From Coix lacryma-jobi var. lacryma-jobi (taxonomy: Eukaryota > Streptophyta > Magnoliopsida > Poales > Poaceae), in assembly GCA_009763385.1 (NCBI GenBank), contig CM019824.1:113664660-113728659 (forward strand): 64,000 nucleotides of DNA. The letters are read 5' to 3'. Made by a program: the position numbers and the translations under genes. The notes under the pieces are model-generated. The model had not been told where the DNA came from. It worked only from the letters and a program-made list of their open reading frames with translations, and searched no databases. Below are positions 12,961 through 24,777 of this stretch, in pieces; position 1 is the first letter of the stretch, and each line of letters opens with the position of its first letter.

Positions 12961-13378
12961 CGGATTGGCTGAGTACTCCGGTTTAGTGCGTTTGCTCTCC
13001 CGGCTTCTTCCCTTGGTTTTTGGACTTCTCGTTTGACCCTAGGGTTGACCAATGAACCTCTCTAGGTATCTTTGCTACTTGTTAGCATCGGTATTTGGGG
13101 ATTCCTTGACATAGCCGTCTATCTACGTTCGGGACTTGGTTTTTGAGGGGCAAACTTGTGCCGGTGCTTTTGGCGTTTGGTTCGCTTGTGGTTTGTGGTA
13201 CTCCGCTGTGATCCTAGGGACCATCCACCCTCTTCCAAGGGTCGTGAGCATCACGGTTTCGGTTGTTGCTTCTTGGGGTTGATTTTGGGACATTTGGCCA
13301 AAGTTTCGAGAGAAATTTTGTTGGCTCCCATTCAACCCCCCTCTGGTCGCTTTGCTAGTGCATTCTCGGTCCTTCAAT

Positions 13379-13390
13379 TGGTATCGGAGC
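13379..13390 (+). other. Primer-binding site of Sirevirus A
   Basis: TGGTATCGGAGC, two bases after the LTR end, complements the 3' end of initiator tRNA-Met with one mismatch. It is the same variant as in the long-LTR element. Confidence 0.92.
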
Positions 13391-13439
13391 GGGTTAAGGA
13401 TCTTCCACCTTAGCCGGTTCCAGATCCACAGAAGGCGAC

Positions 13440-16044
13440 ATGGATCGCGGCGTGGGCAAACCGCCGTTCTTTGATGGGACGAACTATGCGTATTGGAAGA
13501 TACGCATGTCGGCCTATCTTCAGAGCATGGGCTCTTCTGTTTGGGAGATTTGCAACAGGGACGATTACGTTGTCTTGGCTGCTTGTGTTACTCAGCTTCA
13601 GATGGATGAGCACGATGCCAATAGCCGAGCGCGTAACGCTCTCTTCTCCTGTTTCAGCATTTCTGAGTTTGATCGCGTTTCTCACCTCCCCATGGCTCGT
13701 GAGATTTGGGCGACCCTCATGCGTTTCCATGAGGGAACCTCTCAAGTCAAATCTCGTCTCTACGAGTCGCACAAGCGGGAGTACGAGAACTTTCGACACA
13801 TGCCTAGCGAGAGCATAGAGAGTTTATTCGCTCGCTTTCAGGTCATTGTCAACAAGATGAGAGCGAACAAGGAGCTGTTGCCTTTTGACGATCATGAGAG
13901 GGCTTTGAAGCTTTTGCACACTCTTGATCGGTCGGTGTGGGACTCAAAGGTCCAGGCGATCATCGAATCGTGTAACTATGAGACCCTCACTTGCGATGAC
14001 CTCTTTAGTAAACTCAAGTCTAGTGAGATTGACGCCATGTCGAGGGCTTCTTATGAAAATCCTTCTGGCCCGACTATGGCTTTGGTTTCTGGCTCTTCTG
14101 CTAACCCCTCTGGTGGCTTTTCTCTTTCATCTCTCTTTTCTGTCACAGAGGACCAGCTGGAGTCTTTGGGGGATAACGAGCTGGCGATACTCGCCAACTG
14201 GTTCTCGCGGTTCCACAACAACCACATGAACCGTCGCCGCGGAGGAGGACGCTCAGGATGCTATGAGTGCGGCGACCCCGACCACTTCATCGCCAACTGT
14301 CCCAAGAAGAAGTACTCATCTGGGAAGGGCGATCATGGGCACAACTATGACTCCGGCAAGTGCAAGGAGAAGTACGTCCCCGCGAGGCACAAGCGGAGGG
14401 GCGGCTTCGAAAAAGGAGTACATCAAGAAGAAGTACTTGGAGAAGGCCCAGGCTGAGCAGCGTGCGTTCTTCGCCACACTCAGCGACGTCGACGGCTCGG
14501 ATGACGACTCCGCTTGCTCAAGCGATGACGAGTCCGAGAAGAAGAAGAGGATCGAGGACAAGCTGAACGGTCTCTGCTTCTTCGCCGACGACGACGGCCT
14601 CTGCACCATGGCCCTCGGCAAGGAGGTCGACGGCGAGCTGGTGAACTCCCCTCGGAACGACGACGACACCTCCCAGGTATCTCTGACCCACGATGAGCTT
14701 TCCGCTGAGGTCGAGAAACTTACTGCCGCGCTCCTTAGTCAAGATAAGTTGCTTAGGCGAGCCCCTAGAGAGCGCAAGGAGTTTAGGCAGAAGTGGGAGG
14801 ACACGGTGAAGGAGCTTGAGTTTGCAAAATCCACCGTGGTCGTTTCTGAGGAGGTGGAGTGTGAGATGTGCACCACGCACATGACTGACCTTCTCACTTT
14901 GAGAGGTAAGTATGCTGCGTTGGTAGGAGAGGTAGATGAGCTGAAGGCTAGACCCTCGCTGTTGGGTGCGTGCAAGACTTGTCCTGTCTTGCAATCTGAG
15001 TTGGCAGAGAAGAATGCTAAGATTGTGTCTCTTGAAGAGGCCAACTCAGGTAGCACACGTGTGGCTAGGTGTGTTCTTTGTGAGGGCCTGGAGATGGAGA
15101 TAGCCAATGTGAAGCATGACAAGATGCAAACCGAGGAAGAAAACACATACCTTCGGACCATCTTGTCTTGGGTATCTTGTGGTGAGCCGCAGCTCGGGAT
15201 GATGATTTCCTAATTCAAGCGAGCTGCTGGAGGTCCCGATGTAGGCTTTGCTCAGGGTGTTGATCTTTCTGCTTTTGGGAAGATTGGAGAGTCGAGTGGT
15301 CTGAATCCGAGTGAGAAGCCCAACTCCACCTCTACTCCCAAACTTACCAAGCTTCCACCCAAAGAGCCTCTCAAGCCTAACACCAAGGATGGGGTCTTTG
15401 TTGAGCCTCCGAGAGCTCCACCCAAGAACCAAGTGTTTCATCCCAAACCCAACCACCTAAAGAACAAGCTGGACACAATGCCACCTATCCAGGAGGAGTT
15501 GCCATAGAAGGGCAAGGTGATCCACACCCACAACTGTGAGTACCAACAACCCCCTTTGAGAGCGGTGAGGTACCACTGTGAGCACTGTGGGAGAGATGGA
15601 CACTTGAGCGAGTTCTGCTTTAGGCGCAAGAGAGAGGCGCGCCGTGCAAGGGAGATGAACAACCCGGACATGTACCATCCTTTCCATGATGTACATGTGC
15701 CGAGAGCTCTGAGGAGAGCTGCTAGGCCTAGAGGTGCAGCACCTCAAGGTCCTGGGCGTCAGGGAGGTCGTGCCCGGCGGGAGCCTACAGTTGTGGGCTA
15801 TGGACCCCGTGGCGGAGGCTTTATAGTTGAGCGCTTTCCCCCACCGCGTTTTGAGTATCGCGGTGAGCGTTCTTTCCCCAGCGGACCACGCTTTCCTCAG
15901 CGTGGTGATCGCTCCTCTCGTAGACGCGCTAGGAATGGTTTTTCTGCTAACCGTTCTTTTGAGCAGTCGGCCCAACACTGGTTTTCCCCTTACTTCACTA
16001 ACCCCAGTGTTGGACCGTATGCTCACCCTATGTCTTTTTATTGA
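13440..16044 (+). pseudogene. gag: Sirevirus A gag (frameshifted, two stops)
   Basis: Gag forms the virus-like particle and binds the RNA. The ATG at 13440 opens a frame with the copia gag domain (about residues 1-230) and a zinc knuckle CYECGDPDHFIANC (CX2CX4HX4C) near 14262-14303. Near 14405 a one-base change shifts the frame by +1. The continuation holds an acidic, serine-rich stretch, a long coiled-coil segment (about 14690-15190) and a second zinc knuckle CEHCGRDGHLSEFC near 15577-15618. It is broken by TAA at 15211 and TAG at 15505 and ends at TGA 16042-16044. The long coiled-coil extension is typical of Sirevirus Gag, a family reported to bind dynein-light-chain-8-like proteins; binding by this copy is not shown. 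Confidence 0.92.
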
Positions 16045-19000
16045 TGTAGGTAAAACGATTGGAGAACGTTTGGTTGGTGGATTCCGGTTGTTCGAGGCAC
16101 ATGACCGGAAACGCCAAATGGTTCTCCAGTCTTAGTCCGGTCGCCGGAAAGGAGTTTATCACCTTCGGTGACAATAGCAAAGGTAAGGTGTTGTCTCGTG
16201 GGTCGGTGCGGGTTAATGAGCATTTTGTGTTGCGCGATGTTGCTCTTGTTTCTAACCTGCATTTTAACCTTCTTTCTGTTTCGTAACTTTTTGATGATGA
16301 CTATGAGATTCGTTTTAAACCGAATCTCAGTCGTATTTTAGATCCTCAGGGCAATCTTGTATGTTTGATTTCGCCCTTTGGAAAAGTCTTTCGTGCGAAT
16401 TTCTCAGAGTCCTTTGGCATTTCTCGTTGTCTTTTGGCTGGACCTTCCTCCTCTGATCTTTGGAAGTGGCATAGGAGACTTGGTCACCTGAGCTTCGACT
16501 TGCTTGCAAGACTTAGTTCACTTGGCCTAATCCGAGGATTGCCCAAGTTGTCCATGGAGAAGGATCTTGTTTGCCATTCTTGTAGACATGGGAAGATGGT
16601 TGCCGCTCCCCACCATCCGGTGACTCAGGTCATGACTAAGCGCCCTGGAGAGCTTTTACATATGGACCTTGTTGGTCCGGCTCGGGTGAGCTCGGTTGGG
16701 GGGAAGTGGTATGTGCTTGTTGTTGTTGATGACTTCTCGAGATATTCGTTGGTCTTCTTTTTAGCTGAGAAGACCGAGACTTTCTCCTTTGCTCGCAATC
16801 TGATTTTAGTCTTCAGAACGAGTTCCCTTTGAACTCGATGCGAGCTATTAGGAGTGATAATGGTTCTGAATTCAAGAATTCAGATTTTGAAAAGTTTTGT
16901 AACTCATTGGGCTTGGAGCATCAGTTTTCTTCCCCCTACACACCGCCACAAAATGGTGTTGTAGAGAGGAAGAATCGGACCCTTGTTCAGATGGCCAGGA
17001 CGATGCTCGATAAGCATAGGACTCCTAGGCGATATTGGGCCGAGGCTATGAACACTGCATGCTACATTTCAAATCGCATTTTTCTGAGAGCGTTCTTGAA
17101 AAAGACTTCTTATGAGTTGCGTTTTGGTAGACAGCCCAAGGTGAGCTATTTTAGAGTTTTCGGTTGCCACTGTTTTATATTCAAAAAAGGCAACCTGGAC
17201 AAATTTGAGTCTCGTTCTTCTGACGGTGTGTTTTTGGGTTATGGCACTCACACTCGCGCATATCGTGTACTTAACCTTGATACTAACCGAGTCATGGAGA
17301 CATCTAATGTCACCTTCGACGAGACCATGGTTTGTCCTTCTTCTCGTTTTGAGCGTGCAGGTGATCATGAGGTTGGTGAGCCTCTTTTCGATGATGAGGA
17401 CGAGGATGATGAAGGCATAGATGACCCAGCATCGCCTCCACCTGTTGTGCCGCAAAAAGCGGCTTCTACGACGACTCACGGCCCCGACACGTCCTCTTCC
17501 TGGGGGCCGTGGGATCCGCCACTCCGAGCGGTACCTTTTGTACCCGAGGAGGCACCAGCTGCTGTTGAGGGGGAGATCATGTCTTCTCGGGAGGCGCCAA
17601 GACACATCCAGCGCCAGCACCCCCCTCAGCAGATGATAGGCGGCATTGATGAACGTGTCACTCGGTCCAGGTCACAGCAAATCTCTCACTTTGCTCATTC
17701 TGCTTTTGTTGCTAATTTTGAGCCCTGAGATGTTGGACACACTTTGACGGATCCGGATTGGGTCAATGCCATGCATGAGGAGTTAGAAAATTTTGAGCGA
17801 AATTGGGTTTGGGTTCTAGTTCCACCTCCTCCAGACTGTAAGCCTATTGGGACAAAATTGGTTTTCAAAAACAAGCAAGTGGAGGATGGCCACGTTGTTA
17901 GAAACAAGGCCAGGCTTGTAGCGAAGGGTTATTGTCAGAAGGAGGGGATAGACTATGAGGAGACTTTTGCTCCTGTAGCTCATTTGGAATCTATTAGGAT
18001 ACTCTTGGCTTTTGCTGCTTCCAAAGGTTTCAAACTTTTTCAAATGGATGTCAAGAGTGCCTTCTTAAACGGCTACATAGAAGAGGAAGTTTATGTTGAG
18101 CAACCCCCCGGTTTTGAAAATCCCAAGTTTCCAAACCATGTTTTTAAACTTCACAAAGCTTTATATGGTTTGAAACAAGCCCCTAGAGCCTGGTATGATA
18201 GGTTGAAAACCTTTTTGCTCGCTAAGGGTTTTAAAATGGGATGTGTAGATAAAATGCTCTTTCTCCTCAAGCAAGGCAAAGACACTCTCTTGGTCCAGAT
18301 TTACGTGGATGATATCATTTTCGGTGGTTCTTCTCACGCCTTGGTTGTCAAGTTTGTAGATACTATGAGCAGGGAGTTCAAGATGAGCATGATGGGCGAA
18401 TTGACATTCTTTCTTGGGTTGCAAATTAAGCAATCTCGAGAGGGAACGTTTGTGCACCAGGGCAAGTACACCAAGGACTTGCTGAAGCGGTTCGATATGG
18501 GTGAGGCCAAGCCTCTTCCAACACCCATGTCGACGACGACTGCCCTGGATGCGGACAAGGATGGAGAAGCAGTGGACCAGAAGGAGTACTGAAGCATGAT
18601 CGGGTCGTTGCTCTACCTGACGGCGACACGCCTGGACATCCAGTTCGCGGTGTGTCTGTGCGCGCGCTTTCAGGCGTCGCCGCGCACTTCTCACCGTCAG
18701 GCGGTGAAGCGGATTTTCAGGTACCTTCGTTTCACACCTGAGTTCAGGATTTGGTATTCTGCTTCCTCCACCCTCTCCCTTTGCGGTTATTCTGATGCCG
18801 ATTTTGTTGGTTGCTGTATTGAGCGCAAGTCCACTTCTGAGACTTGCCAGTTTATTGGTTCTTCTCTTGTTTCGCGGTCTTCTCGCAAGCAGTCTAGTGT
18901 CGCTCAGTCTACCACAGAGGCTGAATATGTTGCTGCGGCTAGCTGCTGTTCCCAGTTGCTTTGGATGATGGCCACTTTGCGTGATTTTGGTCTGAGCTTT

Positions 19001-19246
19001 TCTCGCGTACCTTTGCTTTGTGACAGCACGAGTGCTATTAGCGTTGCTAGGAACCCCGTGCTTCACTCGAAGACCAAACACATTGATGTGCGCTTTCATT
19101 TTTTGCGTGACCACCAGGAGAAGGGTGATATCGACCTTCGACATGTCGATACTCATCATCAGTTGGCTGATATTTTCACCAAGCCTTTAGACAAATCAAC
19201 TTTTAATCGGTTGAGGGGTGAGCTTGGTGTGTGTTTCCCCTTTTAG
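16045..19246 (+). pseudogene. pol: Sirevirus A pol: protease, integrase, reverse transcriptase, RNase H (broken)
   Basis: The polyprotein would carry out processing, integration and cDNA synthesis. Aspartic protease: VDSGCSRHMTG just after 16059. Integrase: HRRLGH and CHSC zinc site (about 16475-16590), catalytic core with LLHMDLVGP, RSDNGSEF and NGVVERKNR (about 16650-16980). Reverse transcriptase: KARLVAKGYCQ near 17910 and YVDD at 18302-18313. RNase H: YSDADFVG near 18790 and STTEAEYVA near 18910. Integrase before reverse transcriptase is the copia order. Defects are TAA at 16284, a frameshift near 16810, TGA at 17726 and TGA at 18590. The true frame ends at TAG 19244-19246. Confidence 0.95.
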
Positions 19247-20888
19247 ATGGGGGAAACATTTTGGATCTTGTCTAATAGACTGACTCTTTTCGTTTGTCTT
19301 TCTTTTCTTTTGCATTTTAGCATACACATTTACATTCTGAGCTTCATGTTTATAATCACTAGAATGTAACTATGCTCTATGTAGTATGCTCCGATGCTTA
19401 TATTGATGCTTGTAGCTTATGCTCTCTCTAATCACTAGTACATGTTGTGAGCTGAGCCATTTTGGAATGGTGAATTTGCTTAATGTACATAAAATATGAA
19501 AATGTTCACCATTGAGATATGCAACTAGCGTGTGTAGGATGTGTTGAGTTCACTCGTGCTTTTCATATATGCTAGGTTGCTATGTCTCTAGTTCTGAGTC
19601 ATTCACTTGCTTGGTCTGTTCATATCCTGTTTAAAATTTGAACCAAGTTTTAGTGAATTGAAAAGATCGAGATGGGATTGCTTGTCAACACATCACGGTA
19701 TCGAGACTGTTTCTCATTGCACTTTGAGTTAAACTTGAGCCATGTAGTGTATGACCGAAACCGTAGCTTTAAGCTTCTGATTGCTTCGGCATAGGCTTCG
19801 CTCGGTTGAAAAGTTAGGCAAAGACAAGCTTTCAAACTCTCGCAATCACATGCTGAATTTGAACTTGTGAAACTTCACCGCTGCAACTCCGATCTAAAAC
19901 TGAAATCACAAGTGTATGTTTCATTCTATAGCATGATGATTGAACTTTGCTAGGGGTAGTTCACCTTGTATACATGTTTAGCACTTGTTCGGATTCCTGT
20001 CTATACATGTTTAGTGCTATTTTGATGGTGAATACCTTTTGACTCAAAACTGCTCATTTTGCTAATATGTTCATATTTCGTATTCAGTGATCAGTTTGAG
20101 CCCTTGCTATTTGAGTGCCTAGTTGTGTCATTGGAGTTATACTGTTTAGAGCATCTTTGCACTCTTTTGACTATATGCCTGAAGCTGCTAACTTGCATTT
20201 TGACTCATATGCATTCTGGAAGGGGGAGTTCTTTGCTCGTTTGCCTGATGGTGCCTTTTCTTGATAAGTGCATTTTCAACTAAGGGGGAGAAAAATGACA
20301 AATCATGTGCTCTCCGATCGGTTGACTAAGGGGGAGAAAATTTTGCACATCATATGCTTCCTGTGTTCAACTAAGGGGGAGTTTTCCTTGGTTGCTTGCA
20401 CTATTGGAGGGGGAGTTTGCTAGTTGTGTTGAGCCTTCGCCTCTGTCTTGAGGGCTCTGTCTTGAGGGACTAGCAAACATTTTTCAGGGCATTTGACTTC
20501 GATTGGTTCGAAGCGTGTTTTGGTTCGGAGCGAGCTTTCTCTGCTAGTTGTGTTGAGCCTCTGTGCCTCTTTCTTGAGGGACTAGCGTTTGCTTCGATTT
20601 CTCAATTGGTGACGAGCTCTTTTTCTGGAGTTTTTCAATTGGTATTTGCTAGCGGTGTTGAGCCTGTTCTACCTCTTCTTGAGGGCTAGCTTTGCTTTGC
20701 TTGGTCGCGATTGAGTCGTTGCCCATATCTTTGGGGATCAAGTTTTCTTGCTCTTTCCACTTGACCTTCTTCGGCTTTGCTGTGCTTTTGGGTCATTTGG
20801 TCGAGTTCTCTTTTCTCCTTCTTCCTTCCTTCTTCTTTCTATTATGATTTGTATGAGTAGTTGACAATGCACATATCAAAGGGGAGAT
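19247..20888 (+). other. Sirevirus A 3' non-coding region with repeated polypurine tracts
   Basis: No env-like ORF is visible in these 1.6 kb. AAGGGGGAG-type tracts occur near 20219, 20282, 20330, 20374 and 20407, and the terminal one (AAAGGGGAGAT, 20878-20888) abuts the 3' LTR. Between 20415 and 20690 three stem-loops with GCTAGT/ACTAGC-type ends enclose a shared GTGTTGAGCC...CTTGAGGG text. Repeated polypurine tracts here are a known Sirevirus trait. Confidence 0.85.
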
Positions 20889-22973
20889 TGCGGATACATG
20901 GGTGTATGCCGGGTCTCGGTGTGATGAGTGATTGTCAACGGGTTTGATCGCAGGTTCTTTGGCTTGTGTTGTGCAGGTGTCGAGCCCGGAGACAGTGATC
21001 GAAGGCGAGGTGAAGGTCAAGTAGAGACGTGTCGTGCCGATGGACCGGGAGCGGTGAAGGGCGGACGTGAGGCTTGGACTGAGGGACCGGAGGGCCTGAG
21101 GATCAGCTGTGGTGGCTGGCAGCCTGGGACAGCCACGAGCGGAGACTTGCGGGCATCGTGTTGCTCGGGTCGAGGACCTAGGGACACGTGTCGGTGGACG
21201 GGGTGCACGGACGGTGCATCCCCTCTACAGCTTCGGTTTGGTGGTAGAGCTAGGGAAAAACCATCGGGTGGACGGTTTCCAGGTTTGGGCCTCAAAACCT
21301 GGGTGCGGATGGTTTCCGAGTTTGGCCACAAAACTCGGGCTGAGGACAGTTTCCAGGTTTGGGCCTCAAAACCTGGGCGCTTAGGGTTTGCTGAGTTTGG
21401 CCTCAAAACTCAGAAGCTGGTGGGCTGGTTTCCCGGTTTGGGCCTCAAAACCGGGGGTTGGCTGGAAAAGGCTGGTTTCCCGGTTTGGGCCACAAAACCG
21501 GGGGTCCAGAGCGAGGGCGGCACGTGGCGGCAATCGGGAGGTTGCGTCGAGGCAACGCTACGAGTTGTGTGGGCGTGGCCGTCGGATCCACCTACCACCG
21601 AGTTGGTCCAGAATAACCTTAGGGTTTAGCTGGTTCGCTCTGTAAGTAGTTAGGGGTAGAGTGGGAATTAGGAATAGTTTAGAATTAGGATAAGTAGGGG
21701 GAGACACCCACCTCCCCATCTATCTCAGTTAGTCATTCCAGTCATTTGCTCTTGCTTTCTAGGGTTTCCTGCTCTCCCACTCCCTGCTGTAGCTAGCTGA
21801 GATCCGCAGAGAGACTTGCCTCTGTGTACTATTGATTCTGAGGAAGTGAGGCCGTAACCTCACCATTGTAGCGTGTGTTTGCGCTACGGCTGCAGCTCGT
21901 TGTGTCGATTCGTGTTTTGCTTCGTGTTCTTCACGTTCTTCGTTTCTCCACGATTTTCCCGTCACTCGATCTCACTCTCTAGTGCGTCTTTGCGAAATCC
22001 CTTTGAATCATTTTGTTAGTATCATTGAGGAGGTCATTTCAACCAAAGGAATTCATCTAACTCCTCATGATCGAATAGATCGGGACGATTTTATTTTCGT
22101 GGCGTTTTTTTGGTTCATCCACCTTCCCTTTTGATTTCCCGGAGATTTAGTCGATTTGAGCGGATGATTTCTTAGGGATAGTCTCCTAACTACCCCGTGA
22201 TCATCTTCACCAAGTTTGGGAACTTGGGATTTTGGTTTGAATCGAATTGGGGAAGATTTGAGTTGAGGGCGACCAAAATCGCCCTCCCTGGGTACTCGCG
22301 GATAGTCCGCCATAGTACCCGCGGACAGTCCACGCATCGGGCACCAGCCAGACCAGTGGCTACGGTGCACGTTTGGACAAGTCCGATTTGAACTGCGGAC
22401 AGTCCGCCGTTGTGTTTGGCGGACAGTCCGAGATCGTCCAGGGACTTCTCAGCAGCAGTGCATTTCAGCATATTTTGCCGGCGGACAGTCCGCCAACCCC
22501 TAGCGGACAGTCCGCAGTAGGGGCGGACAGTCCGGGACCTCAGGGCCGGACAGTCCGCGGATTGGCTGAGTACTCCGGTTTAGTGCGTTTGCTCTCCCGG
22601 CTTCATCGCTTGGTTTCCGGACTTCTTGTTTGACCCTAGGGTTGACCAAGGAACCTCTCTAGGTATCTTTGCTACTTGTTAGCATCGGTATTTGGGGATT
22701 CCTCGACATAGCCGTCTATCTACGTTCGGGACTTGGTTTTTAAGGGGCAAACTTGTGCCGGTGCTTTTGGCGTTTGGTTCGCTTGTGGTTTGTGGTGCTC
22801 CGCTGTGATCCTAGGGATCATCCACCCTCTTCCAAGGGTCATGAGCATCACGGTTTCGGTTGTTGCTTCTTGGGGTTGATTTTGGGACATTTGGCCAAAG
22901 TTTCGAGAGAAATTTTGTTGGCTCCCATTCACCCCCCCTCTGGTCGCCTTGCTAGTGCATTCTCGGTCCTTCA
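20889..22973 (+). mobile_element. Sirevirus A 3' LTR
   Basis: This 2085-bp copy of 11314-13376 has the same TGCGGATACATGG start and GGTCCTTCA end. It retains all six hairpins (21279-21502) and has an additional palindrome unit around 22490-22515. It is followed by the right CTATG duplication. Confidence 0.95.
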
Positions 22974-22978
22974 CTATG
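22974..22978. repeat. Target-site duplication CTATG (right copy) of Sirevirus A
   Basis: Identical to 11309-11313; the host LTR sequence continues at 22979 exactly as in the uninterrupted copy near 1044. Confidence 0.97.
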
Positions 22979-23859
22979 TCATGACTTGGTAATGTTCAGA
23001 TTGTGCATTTCATGTTATTAAATTAATTAACCTGATGTATCATATAAATATATTAAATAATGATGGTTAACTTGCTTAACTAAAGTAGAAGCTATATATG
23101 CATACATGTGCTCCCTTTGTGTCATATGAGTAATGTAGTCTTGATTGATTGTTGTAGTTAACCTTTCTACATGTCTGATGAATCTTGTTTAACACCTTAC
23201 TTTAATTATAACCTACTGAAGTGATTATGCTATGTTGGGTGTTAGAGCTATGTCTTCTTTTAGTAGTTATCTTGATGGCTTATGCGAAGTAATTAGTAAT
23301 GTTTTGTTGTGCGCTTTATGTTTGCTTCATAAGCGTTTCCCTTGCATTTATACGCTTGCGTTGAGCATCTCATTTAATTAACGGTAGATACATCGTCAAG
23401 AACGTGATGATGAGGTTAAACCCGAAGACGGTGTTTGGTGGATTAACCCGAAGATGCGGAGTTAAGCAAGTGCTACAGCGAAGATGCTCGCCAAGCGAGT
23501 ATCATCTAACAAACAATAACCTAGTGTTGGTTCCCAGGCAAGCCCCGGAGCATTCTAAGTCTCTCAGTATTTACAATTAATTTACTTGAGTATCCTATAT
23601 TATGATGCATTAGGTATAGGAGTTGATTGGATCCTACTTGCTGCATTACCATTCCTTGATTATTGTTTACACCAGCCTTGTTATCGTGTTACTTATTCTT
23701 AAGTAGAACTGCTTAGCCTGCTTAATAAAGTAGTAAATAAAGGATGTTCCCGTAATACCCTTGATGGGTAGTTACTGAATCACGGTTGGCTATATTTGCT
23801 ATCGTGGAAAAGAACCTGAGTAGTAATGAAATACGGTCAACTGGAAGGCAAGGCACAAG
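22979..23859 (+). mobile_element. Long-LTR element: right LTR, segment 2 of 3
   Basis: It matches the left LTR at about 1044-1925. It lies between the two nested insertions and ends in ACAAG, the target duplicated by the chromovirus. No gene is seen. Confidence 0.93.
23855..23859. repeat. Target-site duplication ACAAG (left copy) of the CRM-like chromovirus
   Basis: ACAAG here and at 31493-31497 flank the element; the left LTR of the host has it once (GGCACAAGTTTGG near 1915). Confidence 0.96.
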
Positions 23860-24777
23860 TGATGCGAACCCGCTAGGGTTTTTGCCCGATCTTTCGATGA
23901 GGAACGGGGATAACTCGATTGGTGGATGGAGATGACATTCACGGCCCGACTACAGCCCTCAAGACCGCGCCTTAGCAACCGATACACCACGTCCAATAGC
24001 CGTCACGATCTTGTGGGAGCGCGACAACCAGCCCCTAGGGCTCCCGTCCTGCAAGCAATCGAAGAACTAGCAAGAACGAGGAAACAAGCACTGAATTTGC
24101 AAGATGAAATTGAAGGTTTCAAACTGAATCTTAATCCACAATGGGGTTCCGAAGACAAGGAGACGGGCGGCTGATCCTGCACGCGCGCCTACAAGCAAGT
24201 AGCTAAGGCTAAACTTGATCTAAACAAAACTCAAACCGACCATGGCGGCTATAGAGGGATATAAGTAGATGGATTGACGACCAAAAGAGTGTTGTGGTCG
24301 TCCTCCAACCCTAGGACGCGTCCCTAATGGACCCAACTTGATACATGGGCCATAAGCCCAAAATGAGGTGACGCAGCACCCTGGACAGCAAGACCTGTCG
24401 ACGGTAATTGGATCATTGCCGCTGCTGCCAAACAGATATTGACGTGGGACTTGATTCATATGAAAGTAAACTTGATAAGCTTTCCAACAAGTCCTGAAGC
24501 GCCTGAATCCGAATCCGTATGCAACCGTGGTGGTGGTCACAAGTTGGCGCTTTGCTGCAGTCCGAATCCAGCTACCGCGAATCCTTCTCCCTTTCGGTCT
24601 TCTCCTCGGTTCCTAGTCAAAACAAGAGTGCACGCGTTTCCATTGTCTAAACAATATGGACAAGAGCTTATCATGGAACTCACTTGATGATTAAGTTGAC
24701 GAGCACGAGCATGAGTAAGAGGGCCAGCTATAGGTTGTGCCGGAGAGGATGTATCGCTGGTGTTAATGTCCTCATCA
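23860..24777 (-). mobile_element. CRM-like element 3' LTR (left copy)
   Basis: 918 bp, repeated at 30575-31492. On the coding strand it starts TGATGAGGAC and ends TTCGCATCA. Positions 24537-24777 encode the C-terminus of the polyprotein. Confidence 0.95.

Larger units (their letters stand above)
11314..13376 (+). mobile_element. Sirevirus A 5' LTR
   Basis: It begins TGCGGATACATGG and ends GGTCCTTCA, 2063 bp. It is repeated at 20889-22973, which is 22 bp longer because of one extra palindrome unit. It contains a hairpin cassette (11704-11927) and an array of GGACAGTCC palindromes (12724-12960). The 3' end CTCGGTCCTTCA is shared with LTR fragments at 34261 and, reversed, at 63755. The open frames at 11353-11808 and 11534-12070 are by-products of the hairpins and are not called as genes. 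Confidence 0.95.
11314..22973 (+). mobile_element. Sirevirus A: full-length Ty1/copia retrotransposon (nested)
   Basis: An 11.66-kb element with LTRs at 11314-13376 and 20889-22973, primer-binding site, gag, pol in the copia order (protease, integrase, reverse transcriptase, RNase H), a long 3' non-coding region with repeated polypurine tracts, and a CTATG duplication. The gag start, the extended coiled-coil gag and the multiple AAGGGGGAG tracts are typical of the Sirevirus (Maximus/SIRE) lineage. Frameshifts near 14405 and 16810 and five in-frame stops make this copy non-functional. Over the first ~320 bases the two LTRs differ at about a dozen positions. Confidence 0.95.

Noticed and set aside
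18161..19159. 332-codon minus-strand ORF
   Set aside because: Antisense to the reverse transcriptase/RNase H of Sirevirus A, which has clear motifs; no recognisable product on the minus strand.
20928..21629. 233-codon ORF in the Sirevirus A 3' LTR (and 11353-12070 in the 5' LTR)
   Set aside because: The frame passes through the hairpin cassette, its repeats are explained by DNA inverted repeats, and the 5' LTR copy is broken into two frames.
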